DNA of 5,094 bases from NCBI GenBank assembly GCA_905479615.1, contig CAJQNH010000148.1:1-5094 (forward strand). Direction: 5' to 3'. The DNA comes from an uncultured Eudoraea sp. (GTDB lineage Bacteria; Bacteroidota; Bacteroidia; Flavobacteriales; Flavobacteriaceae). Under the pieces are notes generated by a model. The model did no database searches and was not told the DNA's origin. It saw only the letters and a list, made by a program, of their open reading frames with translations. The position numbers and the translations under genes were made by a program. Of this stretch, positions 1-5,094 are shown piece after piece. Each line of letters opens with the position of its first letter. Position 1 is the first letter of the stretch.

Positions 1-287
1 CTCCTGTTTTTTCGGATAAAGACCTGGGTTGGAACGGGGATATAGAAAACAGTTATGCCCTGGAGTTTTTGAGCAGGGAATACGACATGCTGGTGAATTA
101 TTATAAGCAGGAGAATTTAATGCTACAATTAATGTCCATAAAAACCAGAGCAAGAATTAATGTTGGTTTTTCGGAGATAGACGAAAGGTATAATGATCTA
201 ATATTGGAGACTTCGCTTTCAGATTTTAATACTTTTAAGAAAGAACTTAAAAAATATCTTAAAGTTTTAGGCGAAATAGATGCTTGA
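1..287 (+). CDS. DUF6913 family protein, 3' part only
   Basis: This is the C-terminal part (94 codons before the TGA at 285-287) of a gene that enters from the left edge; the frame is open from base 3, so its true start lies outside the window. A TTG at 69 could be called as a start, but the upstream residues (DLGWNGDIENSYALEFL) read on in the same style and belong to the protein. I recognise the pattern of the Flavobacteriaceae DUF6913 family: a 'YDMLVNYY' stretch, then 'SIKTRARINVGF', then 'ERYNDLILET', ending in a Lys/Leu-rich helix. No catalytic motif, signal peptide or membrane segment is visible, so it looks soluble and cytoplasmic. The function is unknown. It ends 11 bp before dapA on the same strand, so the two are probably co-transcribed. 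The family call rests on recalled sequence similarity. Confidence 0.75.
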   Translation, partial: PVFSDKDLGWNGDIENSYALEFLSREYDMLVNYYKQENLMLQLMSIKTRARINVGFSEIDERYNDLILETSLSDFNTFKKELKKYLKVLGEIDA

Positions 288-298
288 TGTAAATAACT

Positions 299-1189
299 AT
301 GAAAAATTTATTAGGAACCGGGGTTGCGTTGATTACACCCTTTAATCTTGATTTATCTATTGATATTGACGCATTAAAACGCGTCGTAAACTTTTGCATT
401 GAAGGAAATATTGATTATCTCGTTGTTTTAGGGACTACCGGAGAATCTGTAACGCTTACCAGTTCTGAAAAAAAATTGGTTATTGATGTGGTAGTCGAAG
501 AAAACGCAGGAAGACTTCCTCTTGTTGTTGGCATAGGAGGCAATAATACACAACTTATTGCTGAGGAATTACTTCAAACTAATCTTAAGGATTTTGCTGC
601 GGTCTTATCCGTATCACCTTGCTATAATAAGCCTACTCAGGAAGGAATTTACCGCCATTATAAAACCTTGTCACAAGCCTCTGAAAAACCTATTATTTTA
701 TATAATGTACCTGGAAGAACCGGAAGTAATATTGAACCGGATACGGTTCTCAGACTTGCAAATGATTGTTCTAATATTGTTGGTATAAAAGAAGCTTCGG
801 GCGATATGGCTCAGATGAGAAGTTTGATAGATAAATTACCGTCAGATTTTTTGGTGATTTCGGGGGATGATTATACAGCATTGCCAACTATTTTAGAGGG
901 TGGAGTAGGGGTTATTTCTGTTCTGGGACAAGGACTTCCAAATGAATTTTCCAGAATGATAAGGTTGGGGTTGCAAGCTAAGGAAGTAGAAGCTTTTGCC
1001 TTGCACAATGCGATGGTAGAGGGAATGAAATTAATTTTCCGGGAGGGAAATCCCGCTGGGATAAAAGCAATTTTGGAAGCTCATGGAATTTGTGGACCAA
1101 TAGTGCGTTTGCCATTGGTAGAAGCATCCTCAGAACTTAAAGAGCAGATAAACAAATTCATGAGGGCTTTTATAAAAATCAGGGCCTAA
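299..1189 (+). CDS. dapA: 4-hydroxy-tetrahydrodipicolinate synthase
   Basis: DapA is a cytoplasmic (beta/alpha)8-barrel lyase of the DHDPS/NAL family. It condenses pyruvate with L-aspartate-4-semialdehyde, the first committed step to meso-diaminopimelate and lysine. At 296 residues it is full length (E. coli 292). The signature GTTGES is at residues 45-50. Residues matching the E. coli catalytic set are Thr46/Thr47, Tyr109, Tyr135 (in LYNVPGRTG, 134-142), Arg140 and the Schiff-base Lys164 (in GIKEASGD, 162-169). GVISV (204-208) and NPAGIK (251-256) are also present. The ATG at 299 fits the family N-terminus (MKxLxGTGVALITPF); no Shine-Dalgarno sequence precedes it, as is usual in this phylum. 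The gene lies 11 bp after the DUF6913 gene and is probably read from a promoter further upstream. Several residues that bind the inhibitor lysine in E. coli are replaced (see findings). Confidence 0.97.
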   Translation: MKNLLGTGVALITPFNLDLSIDIDALKRVVNFCIEGNIDYLVVLGTTGESVTLTSSEKKLVIDVVVEENAGRLPLVVGIGGNNTQLIAEELLQTNLKDFAAVLSVSPCYNKPTQEGIYRHYKTLSQASEKPIILYNVPGRTGSNIEPDTVLRLANDCSNIVGIKEASGDMAQMRSLIDKLPSDFLVISGDDYTALPTILEGGVGVISVLGQGLPNEFSRMIRLGLQAKEVEAFALHNAMVEGMKLIFREGNPAGIKAILEAHGICGPIVRLPLVEASSELKEQINKFMRAFIKIRA

Positions 1190-1213
1190 ATTAATGGTCT
1201 AATATTTTCTCGA

Positions 1214-1263
1214 AACCACAATTTAACTTTTTTCATTAGAGTTGAAAAAGCCAAATTTGGGTT
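1214..1263 (+). repeat. Imperfect inverted repeat (hairpin) downstream of dapA
   Basis: The arms 1214-1233 and 1244-1263 pair symmetrically: 4 bp (AACC with GGTT), a 2x2 internal loop, 5 bp (AATTT with AAATT), a second 2x2 internal loop, then 7 bp (C-G, five T-A and one G-T), closing on a 10-nt loop at 1234-1243. Sixteen of 20 positions pair. The right arm contains the perfect palindrome CCAAATTTGG (1251-1260). It lies 25 bp after the dapA stop. It is not a classical intrinsic terminator because no T-tract follows; the next bases are AAAACTTC. It could stabilise the 3' end of the dapA mRNA, or be chance pairing in AT-rich DNA. Confidence 0.4.
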
Positions 1264-1282
1264 AAAACTTCACTAAAATTCC

Positions 1283-1312
1283 TTTTTAATGCCCTTTCAG
1301 GTACTATCTTAG
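1283..1312 (+). promoter_or_regulatory. Candidate promoter upstream of bamD (distal)
   Basis: TATCTTAG at 1305-1312 matches five of the six fixed positions of the Bacteroidota -7 box TAnnTTTG. A TTT at 1283-1285 lies exactly 19 bp upstream, where the -33 TTG/TTTG would be expected. Transcription would start near 1317, giving an approximately 40-nt leader for bamD. Both boxes are imperfect and the region is AT-rich, so this is only a candidate and competes with the proximal one. Confidence 0.25.
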
Positions 1313-1326
1313 TCTTTAAATAATGT

Positions 1327-1356
1327 TTTTTATTCCGCCAATTATTACTAATTTTG
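1327..1356 (+). promoter_or_regulatory. Candidate promoter immediately before bamD (proximal)
   Basis: TAATTTTG at 1349-1356 is a perfect match to the Bacteroidota/Flavobacterium -7 consensus TAnnTTTG. A TTT at 1327-1329 sits at the expected 19-bp spacing, with T in place of G in the -33 TTG. Only four bases (CCAA) separate the box from the bamD ATG at 1361. A start site at the usual distance would fall on or next to the ATG, giving a leaderless or nearly leaderless mRNA. It would drive the bamD-rpoZ-coaBC-porD cluster. Confidence 0.4.
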
Positions 1357-1360
1357 CCAA

Positions 1361-2203
1361 ATGTTTTTTAGAACCAAATATCTTTTTTTCTTACTCACCA
1401 TCTTTATTGTTTTAAGTTCTTGTGGCGAATACCAGAAGGTATTAAAAAAACCGAATACTAATGCAAAGTATGAACTTGCAGAAAAGTTATATGAAGAAGG
1501 TGATTTTAAAAGAGCCAATCGCTTATTAGAACAAATTGCACCAGGATATGTGGGTAAACCGCAGGGAGAGCGGGTAATGTTCTTTTTTGCCAAGAGTTAC
1601 TATGAAATTGAGGATTACAATTTTTCAGGTTATCAGTTTGAACGTTTTTTGAAGTCCTATCCTAAAAGTGATAAGGCCTCTGAAGCAGCTTTTCTTGGAG
1701 CGAAAAGTTATTATATGCTTTCACCCAGGTATTCTGTAGACCAGACTGATACGGATAAGGCCTTAACCAAATTACAGTTGTTTATTAACATGTACCCTGA
1801 ATCTGAGTACTTTGCAGAGGCGAATATTATTGCAAAGGAATTAACAACTAAGAAAGAACGGAAAGCTTTTGAAGTTGCTAAGCAATTTACAAAACTTGGC
1901 AAGTCATATATATTAGAATACAGTGTATCGGCAATAGCTTCCTTAGATCTTTTTATTTCAGATAACCCCGGATCCATTTATTACGAGGAGGCACTTTATC
2001 TGAAAATCGAGGCAACTACTAATATAGCTTTAAACAGTACAGAGCAACGCAAAAAAGAGCGCCTTGATGCTGCAAAATTGGCATATAATAATTTGTTCAA
2101 ATACTTCCCGGGAACCAAATATGCCGAAGTTGCCAATGATTTGATTCAAAAAGTAGATGAGCAATTAAACGATTATTCCGAACAAAAAAAACTTTCAAAA
2201 TGA
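1361..2203 (+). CDS. bamD: Outer membrane protein assembly factor BamD, lipoprotein
   Basis: BamD is the TPR lipoprotein of the BAM complex; it sits on the periplasmic face of the outer membrane and works with BamA in folding and inserting beta-barrel proteins. The 280-residue product begins with a lipoprotein signal peptide: a basic start (Arg4, Lys6), a Phe/Leu/Ile core, and the lipobox LSSC with the lipidated Cys at 21. The rest is helical TPR-like repeats, roughly at residues 37-61 (YELAEKLYEEGDFKRA), 72-104, 106-150, 168-205 and 207-255. The family's 'SPRYSxDQ...A...LQ.FI..YP.SEY' block is at 121-150. No Bacteroidota surface-export signal (acidic residues directly after the Cys) is obvious, which agrees with a periplasmic-facing position. 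ATG 1361 is chosen because it gives a standard signal peptide. It is the first gene of a packed cluster and overlaps rpoZ by 4 bp (ATGA). Confidence 0.92.
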   Translation: MFFRTKYLFFLLTIFIVLSSCGEYQKVLKKPNTNAKYELAEKLYEEGDFKRANRLLEQIAPGYVGKPQGERVMFFFAKSYYEIEDYNFSGYQFERFLKSYPKSDKASEAAFLGAKSYYMLSPRYSVDQTDTDKALTKLQLFINMYPESEYFAEANIIAKELTTKKERKAFEVAKQFTKLGKSYILEYSVSAIASLDLFISDNPGSIYYEEALYLKIEATTNIALNSTEQRKKERLDAAKLAYNNLFKYFPGTKYAEVANDLIQKVDEQLNDYSEQKKLSK

Positions 2204-2535
2204 ATATGAACGATTTGAAGAATTCCAAGGCCCCGGTTTCAACCATTACCATCAACAGAAATGAGTTTGATGCTAATACAGATAACATTTATGAGGCTAT
2301 ATCAATAACTGCTAAAAGGGCAATCCAGATTAATTCTGAAATTAAAAAGGAACTTCTGGAAAAACTTGAAGAATTTGCTACGTATAGCGATAGCCTTGAG
2401 GAGGTATTTGAAAATAAGGAACAAATAGAAGTTTCTAAATTTTATGAAAAACTTCCCAAACCACATGCTTTGGCAGTAATGGAATGGTTGGAAGATAAAA
2501 TTTATTATAGGAATACAGAGAAAGATCAGCAGTAG
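2200..2535 (+). CDS. rpoZ: DNA-directed RNA polymerase subunit omega
   Basis: This is the omega subunit (Rpb6-like family) that binds the RNA polymerase beta' subunit and helps its folding and assembly. The 111-residue product has the omega core helix around residues 29-45 (NIYEAISITAKRAIQIN), the counterpart of the NRFELVxxAxxRARQL region in other bacteria. A long acidic helical part follows (46-78), then a C-terminal segment (KFYEKLPKPHALAVMEWLEDKIYYRN, 80-105) that I recognise as typical of the Flavobacteriaceae version and that E. coli omega lacks. The ATG at 2200 overlaps the bamD stop (ATGA), which favours translational coupling. An in-frame ATG at 2206 is an equally possible start; the family consensus (M-DLKxxKAPV) cannot decide between them. 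coaBC begins 1 bp after its stop. Assignment by recalled family pattern is strong despite divergence from E. coli. Confidence 0.9.
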   Translation: MNMNDLKNSKAPVSTITINRNEFDANTDNIYEAISITAKRAIQINSEIKKELLEKLEEFATYSDSLEEVFENKEQIEVSKFYEKLPKPHALAVMEWLEDKIYYRNTEKDQQ

Positions 2536-2536
2536 T

Positions 2537-3742
2537 ATGTTAGGCGGCAAGAAAATCCTTTTAGGTATTACCGGGGGTATCGCTGCTTACAAAACCACTT
2601 TTCTGGTTAGATTATTTATAAAAGCAGGCGCTGAAGTTAAGGTTATCTTAACTGAAAGCGCTCTTTCATTTGTTACCCCCCTTACTTTAGCTACCTTATC
2701 AAAAAATCCTGTACTCACCAGTTTTATCAAAGAAGAAGAAGCTGGTGTGGATTGGAACAACCACGTTGATCTTGGCTTATGGGCCGATTTAATGCTTATT
2801 GCTCCGGCTACCTCCAATACCCTTAGTAAAATGGCAAGTGGCACTTGTGATAATTTATTGCTGGCTACCTATATGTCCGCTAAATGCCCGGTATTCTTTG
2901 CCCCGGCGATGGATCTTGACATGTATAAACATCCAACTACAACAGCGAATCTGAAAAAATTAGAGACTTTTGGCAACATTTTGATTCCGGCCGGAAAAGG
3001 TGAACTAGCTAGTGGTTTATTTGGAGAAGGACGTATGGCAGAACCAGAGGATATCGTGCAGTTTATGCAGGAATCTCTTTCCAGTAACTTGCCATTAAAA
3101 GGAAAAAAAATATTGATTACAGCCGGGCCCACGTACGAAGCCATAGACCCTGTGCGTTTCGTTGGCAATCATTCGTCTGGTCTTATGGGATTTGAACTGG
3201 CAAATGCAGCTGCCAAACTTGGGGGAGAAATTGTTTTGGTATCAGGACCTTCAAACTTAACAGCAGAAAATCCGGCCATAGAAATAGTAAGGGTAGTATC
3301 TGCTCAAGAAATGTTTAATGCTGTTCATAAGTATTATGATGAATGCGACATTGCTATAGCAGCCGCTGCAGTGTCAGATTACAGGCCAAGAAAGGTATCC
3401 CAACAAAAAATAAAAAAAGAATCTGAAACCCTTCAAATTGATTTTATTAAAAATAAAGATATTCTATTATCAATGGGAGATAAGAAGAAAAATCAATATT
3501 TAGTGGGCTTTGCATTGGAGACTGAAAACGAGCTCGAGAACGCCAAAAAGAAATTACGAAAAAAGAATTTGGATGCCATTGTATTGAATTCACTTAATGA
3601 CGAAGATGCAGGGTTTGGGAAAACAACTAACAAAATAACATTTATAGATAAGAATTTAGAGATAAAAACGTTTGAAGTTAAGAAAAAGGCTGAAGTAGCT
3701 TTAGACATATTGAACGAAATCATCAGTAGGGGTCATGCGTAA
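2537..3742 (+). CDS. coaBC: Bifunctional phosphopantothenoylcysteine decarboxylase / phosphopantothenate-cysteine ligase
   Basis: CoaBC (Dfp) catalyses two consecutive steps of coenzyme A synthesis. The C-terminal CoaB domain joins cysteine to 4'-phosphopantothenate using CTP, and the N-terminal FMN-dependent CoaC domain decarboxylates the product to 4'-phosphopantetheine. At 401 residues it is full length. CoaC occupies about 1-185: GGIAAYK (13-19), active-site His76 in NHVDLGLWAD, the PATSNT flavin loop (90-95), PAMDLDM (123-129) and the substrate clamp ASGLFGEGRM (158-167). CoaB occupies about 188-401: ILITAGPTYEAIDPVR (192-207), NHSSGxMG (211-218), AAAVSDYRP (277-285), KIKK (291-294) and KNKDIL (305-310). 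Two CoaC residues that are catalytic in E. coli, Asn125 and Cys158, are Asp126 and Ser159 here (see findings). It starts 1 bp after rpoZ and overlaps porD by 8 bp, so it is translated from the same message. Confidence 0.97.
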   Translation: MLGGKKILLGITGGIAAYKTTFLVRLFIKAGAEVKVILTESALSFVTPLTLATLSKNPVLTSFIKEEEAGVDWNNHVDLGLWADLMLIAPATSNTLSKMASGTCDNLLLATYMSAKCPVFFAPAMDLDMYKHPTTTANLKKLETFGNILIPAGKGELASGLFGEGRMAEPEDIVQFMQESLSSNLPLKGKKILITAGPTYEAIDPVRFVGNHSSGLMGFELANAAAKLGGEIVLVSGPSNLTAENPAIEIVRVVSAQEMFNAVHKYYDECDIAIAAAAVSDYRPRKVSQQKIKKESETLQIDFIKNKDILLSMGDKKKNQYLVGFALETENELENAKKKLRKKNLDAIVLNSLNDEDAGFGKTTNKITFIDKNLEIKTFEVKKKAEVALDILNEIISRGHA

Positions 3743-4628
3743 TTTTTTAATTATCTTATTTAGCTTTCTTTTTGCTAACCATATTAGTGCCCAGGAACTT
3801 AATTGTACCATAACAGTTAATGCAGATCAGGTAAACCAGACAAATAGGCAAATATTTGGGACTTTAGAACGCGCATTGAATGATTTTGTTAATAAAAGCC
3901 AATGGACTAACAGGATTTACAAGGAAAATGAGAAAGTAAATGCCAGAATGTTTATTACGGTAACGGACTTTGCGTCTGACAGATTTAGTGCAAATATTCA
4001 GATTCAGTCTTCTCGTCCCGTATTTAATACCTCTTATGAAAGCCCCATTTTTAATTATAAGGACAATCAGTTCAATTTTCGGTATATAGAGTTTCAACCT
4101 TTGGTTTATAATCCGAATGTATTTGATTCTAATTTGGTTGGCGTTATTTCCTATTATGTATATATAATACTTGGACTCGATGCAGATACTTTTGCTTTGG
4201 AGGGAGGGACGGAATTTTATAAAGAAGCACAGCAAATTGTAACCCAGGCTCAGGGTAGCAGTTTTTCGGGCTGGAGGCAAACAGCTTCTGATAATAGGAC
4301 ACGATTTGAATTGGTTGATAACCTCCTGTCAAATACTTTTAGAGAATATAGAATTGCCATGTATAATTATCACCGAAAGGGTCTGGATATTTTAGGGGAT
4401 AATAATAGCACTGGTAAACAAGTTATAGCAGGGTCAATGAGGTTGTTTGAGACTTTAACACAAAGAAGACCCAATGCTTTTTTAATTCAAACTTTTTTTG
4501 ATGCCAAATCTGAGGAAATACAAGACATCTTTTCTGATGGTCCAAAAGTCGATATTGTTGCTCTAAAAGAGACATTAAATAAAGTAGCTCCTTTTTATTC
4601 CACAACTTGGGATGAAATAACATATTAA
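3735..4628 (+). CDS. porD: DUF4835 family protein, type IX secretion-associated PorD
   Basis: This 297-residue exported protein is of the DUF4835 family, which databases also label type IX secretion system protein PorD; its molecular role is poorly defined. A Sec signal peptide (MRNFLIILFSFLFANHISA) is followed by a likely signal peptidase I cut after Ala19, giving a mature N-terminus QELNC. Family blocks are visible: the beta-rich N-terminal part with QIQSSRPVFNTSYESPIFNY (89-108) and FRYIEFQPLVYNPNVFDSNLVGVISYYVYIILGLDADTF (115-153), then a helical part with REYRIAMYNYHRKGLDIL (203-220) and FFDAKSEEIQDIF (254-266). It is presumably periplasmic or outer-membrane associated. ATG 3735 lies inside the coaBC end (8-bp overlap). 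An AGGGG at 3728-3732 is too close to the ATG to be a convincing ribosome site. Family identity is sure; the PorD function label is less so. Confidence 0.85.
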   Translation: MRNFLIILFSFLFANHISAQELNCTITVNADQVNQTNRQIFGTLERALNDFVNKSQWTNRIYKENEKVNARMFITVTDFASDRFSANIQIQSSRPVFNTSYESPIFNYKDNQFNFRYIEFQPLVYNPNVFDSNLVGVISYYVYIILGLDADTFALEGGTEFYKEAQQIVTQAQGSSFSGWRQTASDNRTRFELVDNLLSNTFREYRIAMYNYHRKGLDILGDNNSTGKQVIAGSMRLFETLTQRRPNAFLIQTFFDAKSEEIQDIFSDGPKVDIVALKETLNKVAPFYSTTWDEITY

Positions 4629-4656
4629 CCACTTCATTTTCATTCCAATAATAATT

Positions 4657-4664
4657 TATCTTTA
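4657..4664 (+). promoter_or_regulatory. Candidate -7 box upstream of recN
   Basis: TATCTTTA matches five of six fixed positions of the Bacteroidota -7 consensus TAnnTTTG. It lies in the 60-bp gap between porD and recN, 24 bp before the recN GTG. No TTG is found at the expected 19-bp distance upstream, only T-rich sequence (TTTT at 4637-4640). If used, it would give recN its own short-leader transcript in addition to read-through from porD; no terminator hairpin with a T-tract is visible in the gap. Confidence 0.3.
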
Positions 4665-4688
4665 CAGATCATATTATATATTATAGCT

Positions 4689-5094
4689 GTGCTGATAAAT
4701 CTGTCTATTAAGAATTATGCATTAATTGATAATCTCAATGTGAACTTCACGGGGGGATTTACCACTATTACAGGTGAAACAGGTGCCGGTAAGTCTATTC
4801 TTTTAGGAGGCCTTTCCTTGGTTTTAGGAAAACGTGCAGACATGTCTTCACTAAAAGATAAAGACAGTAGATGTATAATTGAAGCTGTTTTTGATATCAA
4901 AAATTATAATTTAGAATCATTTTTTAATGAGCAGGATCTGGAGTATGACTCCAATACCATTGTACGTAGGGAAATTCATCCTAGTGGTAAATCCAGAGCA
5001 TTTGTAAATGACTCTCCCCTAACACTGGATATATTAACGCAACTAGGTAAACGACTTGTTGATATTCATTCGCAGCACCAGACATTGCAGTTGA
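4689..5094 (+). CDS. recN: DNA repair protein RecN, 5' part only
   Basis: RecN is an SMC-like ATPase that acts early in double-strand break repair. The window holds the first 135 codons; the frame is open to the right edge, so most of the protein (usually about 550 residues) lies outside. The N-terminus reads MLINLSIKNYALIDNLNVNF, followed by a Walker A motif GETGAGKS at residues 29-36, LGGLSLVLGKRAD just after it, and the RecN block LVDIHSQHQTLQL at the end of the visible part. The start is GTG at 4689: the frame is open back to 4629 after a TAA, but holds no ATG or TTG upstream, and GTG gives the usual family N-terminus. It lies 60 bp after porD, with no Shine-Dalgarno sequence. Confidence 0.95.
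   Translation, partial: MLINLSIKNYALIDNLNVNFTGGFTTITGETGAGKSILLGGLSLVLGKRADMSSLKDKDSRCIIEAVFDIKNYNLESFFNEQDLEYDSNTIVRREIHPSGKSRAFVNDSPLTLDILTQLGKRLVDIHSQHQTLQL

Noticed and set aside
69..287. A complete 72-residue small protein starting at TTG 69
   Set aside because: The frame is open to the window's left edge and the upstream residues continue the family pattern, so this is the tail of a longer DUF6913 protein.
558..788. Second + strand frame inside dapA (76 codons)
   Set aside because: It overlaps conserved DapA catalytic blocks in another frame and its Leu/Arg-rich translation resembles no known family; it is a shadow.
1227..1250. Intrinsic terminator for dapA
   Set aside because: The stem is almost all A-T pairs and no T-tract follows it, so it is listed only as an inverted repeat.
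3792..3806. Possible lipobox at Cys24 of PorD
   Set aside because: The residues before the Cys are E-L-N, with Glu at -3, which does not fit a lipobox; the ISA/QE junction is a better signal peptidase I site.
3864..4280. Antisense open frame of 138 codons inside porD
   Set aside because: It lies wholly opposite a well-recognised gene, has a low-complexity Ile/Lys/Tyr-rich translation typical of reverse-strand shadows in AT-rich DNA, and shows no start signals.
4668..4688. AT-alternating stretch before recN as a hairpin or operator
   Set aside because: The ATATTATATATTATAG run is not a true palindrome and is easily explained by base composition.
1..5094. Mobile elements, CRISPR arrays, tRNA/rRNA genes, riboswitches, defence or phage genes
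   Set aside because: None were seen: no array-like direct repeats, no transposase motifs, no clover-leaf-like segments, and no compositional break. The window reads as conserved core chromosome.

Overview
This AT-rich window has the gene content and order of a core chromosomal locus of the Bacteroidota, most probably the family Flavobacteriaceae. Four things point there: the DUF6913–dapA–bamD–omega–coaBC–DUF4835(PorD)–recN order; the divergent omega subunit with a C-terminal extension; the absence of Shine-Dalgarno sequences at the starts; and -7 boxes of the TAnnTTTG type. The genus cannot be fixed from the sequence alone. All recognisable genes are on the + strand and together fill almost the whole window.

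Layout. Positions 1-287 hold the 3' end of a DUF6913-type gene of unknown function. It is followed after 11 bp by dapA (299-1189), the first committed enzyme of lysine and diaminopimelate synthesis. A 171-bp intergenic region (1190-1360) contains a 50-nt imperfect hairpin and two candidate promoters. One of these sits so close to the next start codon that the mRNA could be leaderless. Next comes a tightly packed gene cluster: bamD (1361-2203), rpoZ/omega (2200-2535), coaBC (2537-3742) and porD/DUF4835 (3735-4628). Its junctions are a 4-bp overlap, a 1-bp gap and an 8-bp overlap, so these four genes are almost certainly one transcription unit. After 60 bp with a weak promoter candidate, recN begins at a GTG (4689) and runs off the end of the window.

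How the genes fit together. The cluster mixes envelope biogenesis (BamD, an outer-membrane assembly lipoprotein; PorD, an exported protein linked to type IX secretion), transcription (omega), cofactor synthesis (CoaBC, making 4'-phosphopantetheine for coenzyme A) and DNA repair (RecN). DapA supplies precursors for peptidoglycan and lysine. It reads as a housekeeping locus, not an island: there are no transposases, tRNAs, CRISPR repeats, phage genes or compositional breaks.

I did not find a novel multi-gene system. The points worth a second look are small. The CoaC half of CoaBC has Asp and Ser where the E. coli enzyme has catalytic Asn125 and Cys158. DapA lacks most of the lysine-feedback residues of the E. 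coli enzyme. bamD may be transcribed without a leader. There is a hairpin downstream of dapA. An A8 tract at the bamD/rpoZ junction could in principle shift ribosomes into the rpoZ frame.
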